Assembly (NCBI GenBank): GCA_011321845.1
Contig: DROQ01000055.1
Coordinates: 17,927 to 81,926 of the forward strand
Direction of reading: 5' to 3'
Length of the DNA: 64,000 nucleotides
Source of the DNA: Planctomycetota bacterium
GTDB lineage: Bacteria > Planctomycetota > UBA1135 > GCA-002748355
Shown here one piece after another: positions 40,913 through 49,789 of the stretch. The notes beneath the pieces were generated by a model. The model was not told where the DNA came from, did not search any database, and was given only the letters and a program-made list of their open reading frames with translations. The translations under genes were made by a program, and so were the position numbers. Positions within the stretch are counted from its first letter, which is position 1, and the number at the start of each line of letters is the position of its first letter.

Positions 40913-42733
40913 ATGGCCGAACAAAAGATCCGAAATCTGGCGATCATCGCCCACGTCGATCACGGGAAAACAACCCTCGTGGACGGCATGCTTGCCCAGG
41001 CGGGCGCCTTCCGCGCCAACCAGAAGGTCGAGGAGTGTTTCCTCGACTCCAACGACCTGGAGCGGGAGCGGGGGATCACCATCCTCGCCAAAAACACCGT
41101 CATCGACTGGGAAGGAACCAAGATCAACCTCATCGACACCCCGGGGCACGCCGACTTCGGGGGCGAGGTCGAGCGGGTCCTCTCCATGGCGGACGGGGTC
41201 CTCCTCCTGGTGGACGCCTTCGAGGGCCCGATGCCCCAGACCCGTTTCGTCCTCTCCAAGGCCTTCGAGAACCATCTCGTTCCGATTGTCCTGGTCAACA
41301 AGATGGATCGGCCCGAGGCCCGCCCTGCCGAGGTCCTGAACGAAGTCTACGACCTCTTCATCGACCTGGACGCCGACGAGGAAGCCCTCGAATTCCCCGT
41401 CCTCTACGCTTCGGGCCGGGACGCATGGGCGAGCACAAGCCCCGATGAGCCGGGGACCGATCTGAGTCCTCTCTTCCGGGCCATTCTGGACAAGATCCCC
41501 GCCCCCAGCGACGATCCCGAAGGGCCGCTCCAGTTCCGGGTCTCCACTCTCGACCACTCGGACTTCGTCGGGCGCATCGCCGTCGGGCGGGTCCACCGCG
41601 GCAAGGTCCGCCGCCAGGCGCGGGTCATGCACGTCAGTCGCGACGGCAGCAGAAAAGAGGTGCAGATCCGGGGGGTCTACCATTTCGTGGGCCTCCGCCG
41701 GGAGGAATGCGAGGAGGTGGCCGCAGGGGACATCTGCGCCATCTACGGCATCGAGGACCTGGACATCGGCGACTCCCTGACCGACCTCGAGGTCGTGGAG
41801 CCGCTGGAGCCCATCGCCATCGACGAGCCCACGATCTCCATGCTCTTTCGCGTCAACGATTCCCCCTTCGCGGGGAGGGAGGGCAAGTTCGTGACCTCGC
41901 GGCAGGTCAAGGACCGCCTCTTCAAGGAACTGCGCAGCAATGTGGCCATGCGCATCGAGCCCGGTCCCAGCAACGACGCCTTCATCGTCAAGGGCCGCGG
42001 CGTCATGCACCTCGGCATCCTCTGCGAGAACATGCGCCGGGAAGGCTTCGAGTTCTCCGTCGGCAAGCCCAAGGTCATCCTTCGGGAGATCGAAGGCAAG
42101 AAACATGAGCCCATGGAGCTTCTCGTCGTCAACACCCCCGAGGAAACGGTCGGCAAAATCATCGAATTCCTGGGTCAGCGCAAGGGGGAGCTGGTCACGA
42201 TGACGCCCAAGGGAGAGTACACCCACCTCGAATTCCGCATCCCGGCCCGGGGCCTGATCGGCGCCAGGACCCGCATGCTCAACCTCACCCAGGGCCGGGC
42301 CATCATCCACCACAGCTTTTTGGAGTACGGGGAATACAAAGGGGAACTCCCGACCCGGACCAACGGGGTCATGGTCTCCTCCGACAACGGCGTCGCCACC
42401 CCTTATTCCCTCGACAACCTGCGGGACCGGGGCATCTTTTTCACTCCCCCCCAGACGGCCATCTACGAGGGAATGATCGTAGGCGAGCACTGCAAAGACA
42501 ACGACATCCTCGTCAACCTCTGCCGCGAGAAGAAGATGACCAACATCCGCTCCTCCACCAAGGAAGCGACGACCAAGATGATCCCCGCCCACGTCCTCAC
42601 CCTCGAGGAGGCCCTGGAGTACATCGACGACGACGAATTCGTCGAACTCACCCCCAAATCCATCCGCCTCCGCAAGATCCACCTCAAAGAAAAGGACCGC
42701 AAGAAGGTCGCCCGCCAGGCGGCCAAGCTCTAG
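40913..42733 (+). CDS. typA: Translational GTPase TypA/BipA
   Basis: 606 residues. G1 [10 protein letters not shown]2 region with RERGITI, G3 [13 protein letters not shown]4 NKMDR and a later G5 region are all present. The EF-G-like domains III and V and the TypA-specific C-terminal domain ([24 protein letters not shown] motif, [24 protein letters not shown]) follow in the normal order. TypA binds ribosomes and supports growth under stress and 50S assembly. Length is normal. It ends 7 bases before the convergent TMTC-like gene. Confidence 0.96.
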   Translation: MAEQKIRNLAIIAHVDHGKTTLVDGMLAQAGAFRANQKVEECFLDSNDLERERGITILAKNTVIDWEGTKINLIDTPGHADFGGEVERVLSMADGVLLLVDAFEGPMPQTRFVLSKAFENHLVPIVLVNKMDRPEARPAEVLNEVYDLFIDLDADEEALEFPVLYASGRDAWASTSPDEPGTDLSPLFRAILDKIPAPSDDPEGPLQFRVSTLDHSDFVGRIAVGRVHRGKVRRQARVMHVSRDGSRKEVQIRGVYHFVGLRREECEEVAAGDICAIYGIEDLDIGDSLTDLEVVEPLEPIAIDEPTISMLFRVNDSPFAGREGKFVTSRQVKDRLFKELRSNVAMRIEPGPSNDAFIVKGRGVMHLGILCENMRREGFEFSVGKPKVILREIEGKKHEPMELLVVNTPEETVGKIIEFLGQRKGELVTMTPKGEYTHLEFRIPARGLIGARTRMLNLTQGRAIIHHSFLEYGEYKGELPTRTNGVMVSSDNGVATPYSLDNLRDRGIFFTPPQTAIYEGMIVGEHCKDNDILVNLCREKKMTNIRSSTKEATTKMIPAHVLTLEEALEYIDDDEFVELTPKSIRLRKIHLKEKDRKKVARQAAKL

Positions 42734-42740
42734 GTATGGA

Positions 42741-44396
42741 TCAGCGGCCGAGGGCTTTGCGGGCGCGGGCCCGCAGGCTCGGGGGGAATCGTTCGCCCTC
42801 GGCCAAAATCCCCAGTTCCTGCATGGCGCGGAGCTTCTGACCGCGGTTGAAGTAAGCACCGGCGAGATTCCAGCGGAGCTGCGCCTCGGTGTCGGGCTGG
42901 AGGATTTTGGCCCGGAGCCCCTTTTCCCCGGCCTGGATCCCCTTGGCCCACTGCCTTTGTTGCAGGTAGTAGGCTGCGAGCTGACTCCAGCTGTCCGCGA
43001 AATCGGGCCAGAGGCGCGTGGCCTGGAGGAGAAGCTCCTCCTCGCGCTTCTTTTCGCCTTCGTTCCCGAGGATCGCCGCGAGGCGAAGGTGGAGGAGGAC
43101 GGATTTGGGATGGGTCCTGAGATCGTGGCTGAACAGCCGCTTTTCGGAGCGCCAGGCGAGGCTGCGCTGGACATCCACGATCCCGCTGTCCAGAGCCCAG
43201 AAGCCGAGGGCGAGGAGGAGGCCGACCTTGAACTTGGGTTTGAGGCCGGGGATTTGGGCGAGGGCGGCGATGGCCAGGGAGAGGCCCAGGACGGGGGTGA
43301 ACCAGAGGCGGTCGGCGAAGACGGTGCCGATCGGGAAGAAGAGGTTGGAGAGGGGGAGGCTGAAAAGCAGGTAGACCAGGGTTCCCCGCCCCAGGTTGGG
43401 GAGACGGCGGCCCAGCCGGAGCCCCGCGAAGAGGAGGCCGAGAACCAGATAACCCACCAGCGCCAAGGGCGCAAAGAGCGACGAAAGAACAGGGAAAACC
43501 CAGGGTCCGTAGTCGCAGGAGAGATCGAAGGGGAAGAGACTCAGCCTGAAGCTGTGGGCGTAAACCCAGGCGGCGCTGGGCAAGCGCTGAGAAAAGGGGA
43601 GACCAGCGAAGGGATTGGCCTGTGGGAGGATGGGGACCGCTCCCAGGCCCTCGGCTCCGGAACGAAGGAGGAAATAGGGGAGGAGGACCCCCGCGAGAAG
43701 ACCGAGGAGGGGGGCAGCCCTGGCCCGGAGCAAAGCCGGCCACTCTCGAAGCGGCTTCAGAGGGAGGAGGCAGAGGAACAGCCAAGCCAGGCCCGACTCC
43801 TTGAAGGTCAGCGAAAGGAAGAGCGCCAGGGCCGCCCCGAGGAGGCGCAGCCAGCGGGCGCCCCCCGACGACCTCATGGAAGAGCGAAAGAGAAGCCATC
43901 CCAAGGCCCCGGTCACGAAAGCCCCCAGCTCGGCCCTCCCCACCACAGCGGCCACCGCCTCGGTGTGCAGGGCGTGCACCCCAAAGAAAAGGGTCCCCAG
44001 CAGGGCGGGGAAGCGTCCCGCCACCCGGCGCAGCAGGCGATAAGCCAGATAAACCGCCAGCAGGTAGAGGAGGAGGTTGACGATGTGTTGGGCGCGGGCC
44101 TCGGCGACCTGATCCCCGCCCGGAGCGAGCAGGGCTCTGGTCAGCGCGAAGCTGAGGATGGTCGTCGGGCGGTAGAGCGGACTGCGCTCCCTCGTCCCCG
44201 CCCAGTAGTGGGCCCCGTAGTACCGCCCCAGGGGCTGCAGCTCCGCGACCAGGGGATTGGGCCGCCCACTGAGATGGCGCGAGGAAGCCACTGCCGCATC
44301 ATCCAGGACGAAGCCCCCCTTGTAGACCGGGGAGAACACGACGAGGACCAGGCCCAGGATTCCGAACAGAAAAAGCCGCGCCTTCTCCCGCCCCAT
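42741..44396 (-). CDS. TMTC-like GT-C membrane protein with C-terminal TPR repeats
   Basis: 551 residues with about ten membrane helices up to residue 400. The first loop has GGFVLDDAAV, where GT-C enzymes carry catalytic acidic residues. HALHTEAVAAVVGRAEL (about 143-159) is the hallmark of the TMTC/DUF1736 family, which in eukaryotes transfers mannose to proteins. The C-terminal 130 residues are TPR-like (for example LRLAAILGNEGEKKREEELLLQA and DSWSQLAAYYLQQRQWAKGIQAGEKGL). A lipid-linked sugar transferase is the best guess; the acceptor is unknown. Its ATG shares its A with the stop of the upstream moxR gene (TGATG), so the two are coupled. Confidence 0.85.
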   Translation of the reverse strand: MGREKARLFLFGILGLVLVVFSPVYKGGFVLDDAAVASSRHLSGRPNPLVAELQPLGRYYGAHYWAGTRERSPLYRPTTILSFALTRALLAPGGDQVAEARAQHIVNLLLYLLAVYLAYRLLRRVAGRFPALLGTLFFGVHALHTEAVAAVVGRAELGAFVTGALGWLLFRSSMRSSGGARWLRLLGAALALFLSLTFKESGLAWLFLCLLPLKPLREWPALLRARAAPLLGLLAGVLLPYFLLRSGAEGLGAVPILPQANPFAGLPFSQRLPSAAWVYAHSFRLSLFPFDLSCDYGPWVFPVLSSLFAPLALVGYLVLGLLFAGLRLGRRLPNLGRGTLVYLLFSLPLSNLFFPIGTVFADRLWFTPVLGLSLAIAALAQIPGLKPKFKVGLLLALGFWALDSGIVDVQRSLAWRSEKRLFSHDLRTHPKSVLLHLRLAAILGNEGEKKREEELLLQATRLWPDFADSWSQLAAYYLQQRQWAKGIQAGEKGLRAKILQPDTEAQLRWNLAGAYFNRGQKLRAMQELGILAEGERFPPSLRARARKALGR

Positions 44397-45388
44397 CAGC
44401 TCCCCTTGCGAGCCCTGGTCCAGGCCTGCTCTCTCAACTCAGGGAGCAGGTCCTCCACCTTCATCCCCCGGGCCTTGGCCTCGAAGCCCAGAAGGATGCG
44501 ATGCCGCAGCGCGGGCAGCACAAATCGATCCACATCCTGCCGCGAGACATGGAACCGGCCCTGGACCAGGGCGGCCACCCGCGCAAGGGCAAGAATGGAG
44601 ATCCCCGCCCGCGGCGAGGCTCCCAGCCGAATCGAAGGCTTCCCCCCCTGGGTCAGCGAGCAGAGCGCGGCCACGTAGCGCACCAGCTCCTCCGCCACCA
44701 GCACTTCCTGGGCCAAGTCTCCGAACTCCAGAACCGTCTCGGAATCCAACACAGCGGTCGGCAACTCCCGCTTGGGCGGCCCCACAACCAGGGCCCCGAG
44801 CACCTCTTCGTCGGGATAGGGAACCTCCAGGCAAAGGGCAAAGCGATCCAGCTGCGCCTCCGGCAAAGGATAGGTCCCCTCCATCTCCACCGGATTCTGG
44901 GTCCCGATCAGCGAAAAAGGCCGGGGCAAGGCCCGCGTCTTCCCAAAGGAGGTCACCTGCCCCTCTTCCATCGCCTCCAGGAGCGCCGACTGCGTCTTGG
45001 GAGTCGCCCGATTCAGCTCGTCCGCCAAAACCAGGTGGGCAAACACCGGCCCCACCCGAAAATCAAAAGCCATCCCCCCCTCGGGCCGCTCTTCCAGGAT
45101 CTCCGTCCCGGTCACATCCGCCGGCATCAGGTCCGGCGTACACTGGATCCGCGAAAACCGGCAACCCAAACCCGCCGCCACCGCCTTGACCAAAAACGTC
45201 TTCCCAAGCCCCGGCAGCCCCTCGAGCAACACATGCCTCCCCCCCAAGATCGCGAAAAGCAAAGGCTCCACCAGACTCTCCCGCTGCCCAAGAAACGCCT
45301 TCCCCAGCACTTCCAGACAATCCCGGACCCGCTGGGCAAGCTCCCCCACCCTTCTTTCCAGCTCTATGTTGTACATTCCCGGTTTCAT
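44396..45388 (-). CDS. MoxR-family AAA ATPase
   Basis: 330 residues. Walker A is GLPGLGKT (57-64), Walker B VLADELNRATPKTQSALLEAMEE, sensor 1 IGTQNP and the arginine-finger region LPEAQLDRF. These are standard for MoxR chaperone-like AAA+ proteins that act on VWA-domain partners and on metal insertion or complex assembly. No DUF58 or VWA gene is adjacent; the BatA protein of this window is 44 kb away. Instead it is coupled to the TMTC-like gene. ATG 45376 is an alternative start. A hairpin directly before the start may limit translation. Confidence 0.92.
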   Translation of the reverse strand: MKPGMYNIELERRVGELAQRVRDCLEVLGKAFLGQRESLVEPLLFAILGGRHVLLEGLPGLGKTFLVKAVAAGLGCRFSRIQCTPDLMPADVTGTEILEERPEGGMAFDFRVGPVFAHLVLADELNRATPKTQSALLEAMEEGQVTSFGKTRALPRPFSLIGTQNPVEMEGTYPLPEAQLDRFALCLEVPYPDEEVLGALVVGPPKRELPTAVLDSETVLEFGDLAQEVLVAEELVRYVAALCSLTQGGKPSIRLGASPRAGISILALARVAALVQGRFHVSRQDVDRFVLPALRHRILLGFEAKARGMKVEDLLPELREQAWTRARKGS

Positions 45389-45392
45389 CAGG

Positions 45393-45410
45393 GGTTAGTT
45401 TTTCCTAACC
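45393..45410 (-). promoter_or_regulatory. Hairpin over the moxR ribosome-binding region
   Basis: On the minus strand GGTTAG-GAAAAA-CTAACC forms a perfect 6-bp stem-loop that ends 4 bases before the moxR ATG. The only Shine-Dalgarno-like AGGAA lies at the stem-loop junction. Folding could therefore modulate moxR and downstream TMTC expression. No ligand or thermosensor evidence is visible. Confidence 0.35.
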
Positions 45411-45810
45411 TAAAATGGGGTAAGATAAATAGCCACATTTCCTAGAGTTTTCGTATTAGCCAAGCTACCCAATCCCAGTTAACAATCCTCTTTCAAACCT
45501 TCGTTGAAAAAAACAACAAGGGATCCCAACGCAGCTTACAATGTCAAAATAAAAAAACTGCAAGGTAAAATAGCTCTATTCCCCCTCAATTGGTTACGGC
45601 TCCTACGAATTCCCACTTCAAAGATCCGCCAACAAGGAACCTAACCTCTTGTATTCACGAAAATCAGTCATCAACCTGAATAAAAGAAAAACATTGGAAA
45701 CTAGAATTTGGTCCTTTCCCTTGACATGGAAGGGAACCCGGACATTTTTACTGAAAAAGCTCCTTTTATATTTTCATCGAGATTTTTTTTGAAATAAACA
45801 AATTTTTCTA

Positions 45811-45828
45811 TTGACAAGAGAGAGAGAG
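45811..45828 (+). promoter_or_regulatory. TTGACA followed by (AG)6 tract
   Basis: TTGACA at 45811-45816 is a consensus -35 hexamer, followed at once by AG repeated six times (45817-45828). The gene at 45971 lies downstream. A -10 at 17 bases would read GCAGAT, which is poor, so the promoter assignment is weak. Slippage of the dinucleotide tract would change spacer length. Confidence 0.25.
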
Positions 45829-45970
45829 TTGGGGCAGATCTTTTAGGAAGGTTACCAAATGATCCTATCCCCTCAATTTGGCCTTTTTTACCTTTTCTTC
45901 CTCCCTTTTAGATCACAACTTATGCCGAATAGGAGGTATGGATTAATTTTTATCGCAAAAGGATACAACC

Positions 45971-46333
45971 ATGAAACTTAAAGCCCTTTTCCTCACCCTC
46001 ACAATCCTTTTCCTTGCAGGAATCGCCAATTCTCAAGTCAAAATAAACAACATTGCTGTAACAACAAATACAGGATCAATCGTTAATCCAAAACCAACGA
46101 TTAATACGGATGTTGGAGCCACAGTAAACCTGAGAAATGATGGACCAGCAGCTGCAATCCTGACGATTCATGATATTGATTCAGGGAATATAGTTGCAGA
46201 GGTTTCCCTTCCAAATCCATCGAATTTTAATACAATTCATGGACTTGATAAGGGGGAATATATCATAAAAATCAGAGAGTCCTCAAAGCCAATTGAAGAA
46301 GCGAAAGAATGCGGCACCCTAGTAGTTCACTAG
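45971..46333 (+). CDS. Small exported protein of the AT-rich island
   Basis: 120 residues. The signal peptide is clear (LKALFLTLTILFLAGIANS, cleavage near residue 21), and AAGGA lies 8 bases before the ATG. The mature part of about 100 residues is beta-rich, with VNLRNDGPAAAILTIHD and a C-terminal HGLDKGEYIIKIRES. The last motif (GL-x-x-GEY-x-I-x-I) is typical of the final strands of small Ig-like or prealbumin-like domains and recurs in the large protein encoded downstream. A single cysteine is near the C-terminus. No family is recognised. Codon use is AT-rich, unlike all genes before 45.3 kb. Confidence 0.75.
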   Translation: MKLKALFLTLTILFLAGIANSQVKINNIAVTTNTGSIVNPKPTINTDVGATVNLRNDGPAAAILTIHDIDSGNIVAEVSLPNPSNFNTIHGLDKGEYIIKIRESSKPIEEAKECGTLVVH

Positions 46334-46412
46334 TTGCCTTTTCTTTTATTCTGGGGGTCAATTGCTGATTTCTATAACGCCCAAAGAAGGCGGTTCCTGT
46401 TCCCAATCAAAG

Positions 46413-46437
46413 GGGGCAATTGGCCCACTATTGCCCC
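46413..46437. terminator. Hairpin downstream of the small island gene
   Basis: GGGGCAAT (46413-46420) pairs perfectly with ATTGCCCC (46430-46437) around a 9-base loop, 79 bases after the stop of the small exported protein. No T run follows on the + strand. It may terminate transcription or be part of a structured RNA. Confidence 0.35.
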
Positions 46438-46638
46438 TAATCTCTCTGAGAATAAGAGTACCGGGAAGCCTATTTATACCGGAGGGTCCAAAACCAAGAA
46501 TCATTTTACAGCTGTTTTTTTAATGATTCAGGATTCTCCACCGATAAAACCTTATGTCTGCCCAAATACTACCTTGGGTTACAATAAAAGGCATCGAAAA
46601 ACAAAAGCTGTGGGTCAAGGGAATTTGCCTCTATTTTC

Positions 46639-46657
46639 GGGCAAGCTTCCCTTGCCC
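46639..46657. terminator. Second hairpin in the island gap
   Basis: GGGCAAG (46639-46645) pairs with CTTGCCC (46651-46657) over a 5-base loop. It is about 84 bases before the start of the large island gene and lacks a following T run. The function is unclear; a leader structure is possible. Confidence 0.3.
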
Positions 46658-46740
46658 TATCACAATGTTATTAAGTTGAACCTTTGTCATTGTACAAATT
46701 TTATATTATGATAATAAGGGTAGGAAAAAGTAATGAACAT

Positions 46741-48603
46741 ATGAAAAAGAAACGGCCATTTCTTTCCCTTTTTATCATTCTGGCATGTTTTGTGGGCTTC
46801 TTCTTTCTGCTTAAAATATTAAAGGAAATAAAAGAAAAGAACCCCCCAGAGTTCCTCCCTCCCTCTTTTACCAGGGTAAATGGAAGCAATGAAGGCAACT
46901 TTAGCTCAGAGAAAAAACGAAAACCAACCCAGAAGAATGGGAGAAGAAAACAAACAAGTAAAGCCAAAAAACAGAACCTAAAAGGACAGAATCAATGGAG
47001 GTTTTGGATTAATAATCTCTACGAAAAGGAGAAACTTGTAATTGGGTTTTACAGCATAGAAAACCAGGAACCACTCTTCTCGAAAGCAATCACTCCCAAG
47101 GGCCTATGGTTTGATAAAGGCAAAACTTACAGAATCCACTTAATGACTCCTGGGTATTCCTTTATTATTCAAGATAAAGTATCCAAAACCTTTACAATCT
47201 CAGAAACAAATTTTGCGGTCAGCATAATTCGGCATCCAACAATACAAGGTACAGTCTTAACGGAGGATCATCTCCCCGCTCCAAAAGTCATCGTCTATCC
47301 TGTAGATTCTAAGGGACGCCGTCTGGGTTGGTATGGAATATCAAACAAAGAAGGCCATTTTGTCCTCAAGTTGGAGAACTACCTCAATAAGGATAAAAAA
47401 GTCTTTTTAAAAGGTGTTTCAAATAAATCTTTTGCCCCTACTTTTGATAATAAAGAAATATCATGGGGAGATACTGGGGTCACTATTTTTGTAAAAACCT
47501 TATCCACCTTACAAGTTATCTTTCGAAATCCTGTCCCACTTGAATCACAAAAGAATCTCGGAGTTTCCCTTTCCGAGAACGTTTGTTTTCATCTTAGAAA
47601 ACATTCTTTCCTGGAGAAAAAAAGCTTCATCCTCAAAGGCCTGTTCGAGGGAGAATACAAATTATCTATTCTAGACAATTCAAGGATGAAATATTTTGGC
47701 CCTGAAACCATCAAAATTCAAAAAGGGAAGAACTTTTTTCGGGCAAACTTAAAAGATCCGATTTGGCAAAAGGTTCCAATTGCTTTTCTGCCAAAAAAAC
47801 TCAAACAAAAAGTCTTTTTTCGAATACATTTTCTTCAAAATGAACAAGCCCCTTTCTTGCGCCGGGTTCCTCTTTTTTCTCCTAATCTTTTTTCCGGCTG
47901 TAACGGGGTCTTGTGGGAAACACCACTGATTCATGAAAAACAACTCAGGATACCCATCTTGTTTCCCAATTTGAAAAAATGGCTTCTTATTGGAACAAAA
48001 GAAATTTTATTATCATCAATACCTTTTCAATCTCATATTTCATTTCCTCCAACCCCTCCGAAAATTCCGAAAAACACATTAGTCATTAATCTTCATGAAG
48101 CAGACGATCTCTTTCGAAACGCTCCTTCCATTTCCCGTCTCGGTATAATTCGTTTTTCCTTACATGGAAAAGGGCCTTTTCATCATTGGCCAGCTTTCGG
48201 GAAGCACCAAAAGATCCATAAAAAAAGGTTTAGCCTTCGTGGAGTTCAAAGTGGTCCTTATACCCTTTCCTTTTCCCTTCCCTGGATTTCTCAACCCCTT
48301 TATCATCGAAAAATTCAGATCCTCCCCGGCCAGAAAACAACTTTGAATATCTCCTTAAAAAGTGATTTGAAACTTGGATCTATTCATTTCACACCCCCTA
48401 AGCCATTTCATCCAAATGACTTCCTGGTCACCAAAGTTGGTGAGAAAAGGAGACTCCTTTCATTTGTAATCGGTAAGGCTCTTTATACGCCCCTATTGCA
48501 AGAAGGCAAATATTCTATTCAGCTAAAGAGGGAAGATTCAAAAGATCTCAAATACCAACGGATTATTCACCTTCTTCCTGGTCAAACATGGAAAGGGAAA
48601 TAG
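46741..48603 (+). CDS. Large membrane-anchored protein with CarboxypepD-regulatory-like repeats, unknown function
   Basis: 620 residues from ATG 46741. Upstream in-frame candidates at 46708 and 46684 (TTG) have no better signals. An N-terminal hydrophobic segment (PFLSLFIILACFVGFFFLL) after KKKR is a signal anchor. A Lys/Arg/Gln-rich stalk follows to about residue 80. The rest is beta-rich, with at least three Ig/prealbumin-like units: IQGTVLTEDHLPAPKVIVYP near 165, LKGLFEGEYKLSIL near 300 and LRGVQSGPYTLSFSLP near 500, plus EGKYSIQLK near the end. The pattern is that of carboxypeptidase regulatory-like domains. It is AT-rich and very basic. It probably acts at the cell surface with the small protein upstream. 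Confidence 0.75.
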   Translation: MKKKRPFLSLFIILACFVGFFFLLKILKEIKEKNPPEFLPPSFTRVNGSNEGNFSSEKKRKPTQKNGRRKQTSKAKKQNLKGQNQWRFWINNLYEKEKLVIGFYSIENQEPLFSKAITPKGLWFDKGKTYRIHLMTPGYSFIIQDKVSKTFTISETNFAVSIIRHPTIQGTVLTEDHLPAPKVIVYPVDSKGRRLGWYGISNKEGHFVLKLENYLNKDKKVFLKGVSNKSFAPTFDNKEISWGDTGVTIFVKTLSTLQVIFRNPVPLESQKNLGVSLSENVCFHLRKHSFLEKKSFILKGLFEGEYKLSILDNSRMKYFGPETIKIQKGKNFFRANLKDPIWQKVPIAFLPKKLKQKVFFRIHFLQNEQAPFLRRVPLFSPNLFSGCNGVLWETPLIHEKQLRIPILFPNLKKWLLIGTKEILLSSIPFQSHISFPPTPPKIPKNTLVINLHEADDLFRNAPSISRLGIIRFSLHGKGPFHHWPAFGKHQKIHKKRFSLRGVQSGPYTLSFSLPWISQPLYHRKIQILPGQKTTLNISLKSDLKLGSIHFTPPKPFHPNDFLVTKVGEKRRLLSFVIGKALYTPLLQEGKYSIQLKREDSKDLKYQRIIHLLPGQTWKGK

Positions 48604-48775
48604 TTCCGTCTCGTTGTATCGATAAACCTCTTTTTCTCAAAGGATTTCTGCACCCCGCCCTTTGCCTCATCTATAAATCCCCAAAACAATTTGGACATAC
48701 AACCCATTTGGGTTTTTCTCATAAAATTTAAGCTGGGCGTTCACCCAAAAAAACTTGGGGATATCCTTTTTCTTG

Positions 48776-49780
48776 ATGAAGTCTTTGAGCCGGATTCTTG
48801 TTCTTTTCCTTGGCCCTCTGCTGCTTGGGGCTTGTGGGGCGGTGCTGCCTCCGCCCCGGGAGCGGGTTCGGGATCTTCCGACTCTTTCGCAGGGAGCGGC
48901 GCGGAAGAAGACGGCGGAGATGTTGGCCTATGGGAAGAAAATCCTGGACAAGCTCCCCAAAGAAGCGAGCAACGAGCGATTGGAACTGCTCGAGGAAGCG
49001 GAAACGGCCTTTTTGACGGCTCGGCACTACGCGCCGGAGAATCCTGAGGTGTACCTGGCCCTGGGGCGTCTCTACGAGGTCGATGGGCACCTGGAGGCCG
49101 CCCTGGAGAACTATCGAGAGGTCCTGGGCTTTTCAGCGCTGGATCCGAAGGCGCTGTATCACGCGGCGCGGCTCGCCACGAACATGGGAAGGGAGCGGGA
49201 GGCGGCCAAGTACTTGGTCGCCCTGCGGACCATTCCGGAGATGAAGCCCAGAATTCTGATCCTCGAGGCAAGGGTCTACCTGGTGTTGGCCCAGGCGAGA
49301 GACCAGGATCCACAATCACGGAAGACCTACCTCGAGAACGCACAACGGGCCTTCAGCGAGTTCCGGGAACTTCATCCCAAGGACGCCCGCGGACCCGGAG
49401 GGATCGCCCATTGCCTGGTTTTGAAAGCCTTGGAGAAAAAGGAGAAGGTCTCGCCAACCTTGCGCAAGCGGATCGACACGCTCTTCCTCGAAGCAGCCCG
49501 CCTCGCCCCCGAGGATCCCCTCCCCCGCTACAACCTCGGTCGCTTCCTCGAATCCCCGGTGGTGGCCGACTTCGAGGCCGCCGCGATCGCCTACCACTCG
49601 GCCCTCAGCAGGGACCCGGAACACCTCCCCAGCCTCCTCAATCTCGCCGCACTTGAACTCCAAGCGGGAAGGAAAAAGAAGGCCCGCCTCCTCTACCAGC
49701 GCGCTCTCCCCCTCATCCAGGATCCAAGCGAGCGCGACTGGGTCCTCAGCTTCCTCACCAAGGAACAGGACCCCGGCTAA
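48776..49780 (+). CDS. TPR-repeat lipoprotein
   Basis: 334 residues from ATG 48776; a TTG at 48755 would add seven residues. The signal peptide ends in lipobox LLLGAC at about residue 20. The mature protein is TPR throughout from residue 75 (for example ENPEVYLALGRLYEVDGHLEAALENYREVL and EHLPSLLNLAALELQAGRKKKARLLYQ regions). Base composition returns to GC-rich from about the third codon onward, so the island border lies just upstream. The metallophosphoesterase gene begins 9 bases after its stop, so they are likely co-transcribed. The function is unknown; envelope complex assembly is plausible. Confidence 0.85.
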   Translation: MKSLSRILVLFLGPLLLGACGAVLPPPRERVRDLPTLSQGAARKKTAEMLAYGKKILDKLPKEASNERLELLEEAETAFLTARHYAPENPEVYLALGRLYEVDGHLEAALENYREVLGFSALDPKALYHAARLATNMGREREAAKYLVALRTIPEMKPRILILEARVYLVLAQARDQDPQSRKTYLENAQRAFSEFRELHPKDARGPGGIAHCLVLKALEKKEKVSPTLRKRIDTLFLEAARLAPEDPLPRYNLGRFLESPVVADFEAAAIAYHSALSRDPEHLPSLLNLAALELQAGRKKKARLLYQRALPLIQDPSERDWVLSFLTKEQDPG

Positions 49781-49789
49781 GCCCCAAAC

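Larger units (their letters stand above)
45389..45970. other. AT-rich intergenic region at the edge of the island
   Basis: 582 bases without a plausible gene. Base composition falls abruptly from the GC-rich moxR to strongly AT-rich sequence. Two TTGACA hexamers on the + strand (45721-45726 and 45811-45816) are possible -35 elements, but neither is followed by a good -10 at normal spacing. The second is followed directly by (AG)6. On the minus strand TTAACT (45482-45477) and TAATAC (45458-45453), 18 bases apart, could be a weak moxR promoter. Confidence 0.5.
46334..46740. other. Intergenic region with two hairpins
   Basis: 407 bases between the two island genes. A 125-codon frame opens with TTG right after the upstream stop but has no ribosome-binding site, signal peptide or domain, so I treat it as non-coding. 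Two G/C-stem hairpins (46413-46437 and 46639-46657) stand out against the AT-rich background. TGGGTTACAAT at 46575-46585 repeats exactly an 11-mer found before guaB (13541-13551) and contains a TACAAT that could be a -10. Confidence 0.45.

Noticed and set aside
40751..43474. 907-codon open frame on the minus strand
   Set aside because: It covers typA antisense and parts of flanking genes; no recognisable domain, while TypA is unmistakable on the + strand.
46334..46711. 125-codon frame in the AT-rich island
   Set aside because: It begins with TTG immediately after a stop codon, without ribosome-binding site or signal peptide, and contains two GC hairpins.
45389..48775. Prophage, integrative element or insertion sequence
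   Set aside because: Despite the unusual composition, I see no integrase, transposase, terminal inverted repeat, target duplication or tRNA gene at the borders.
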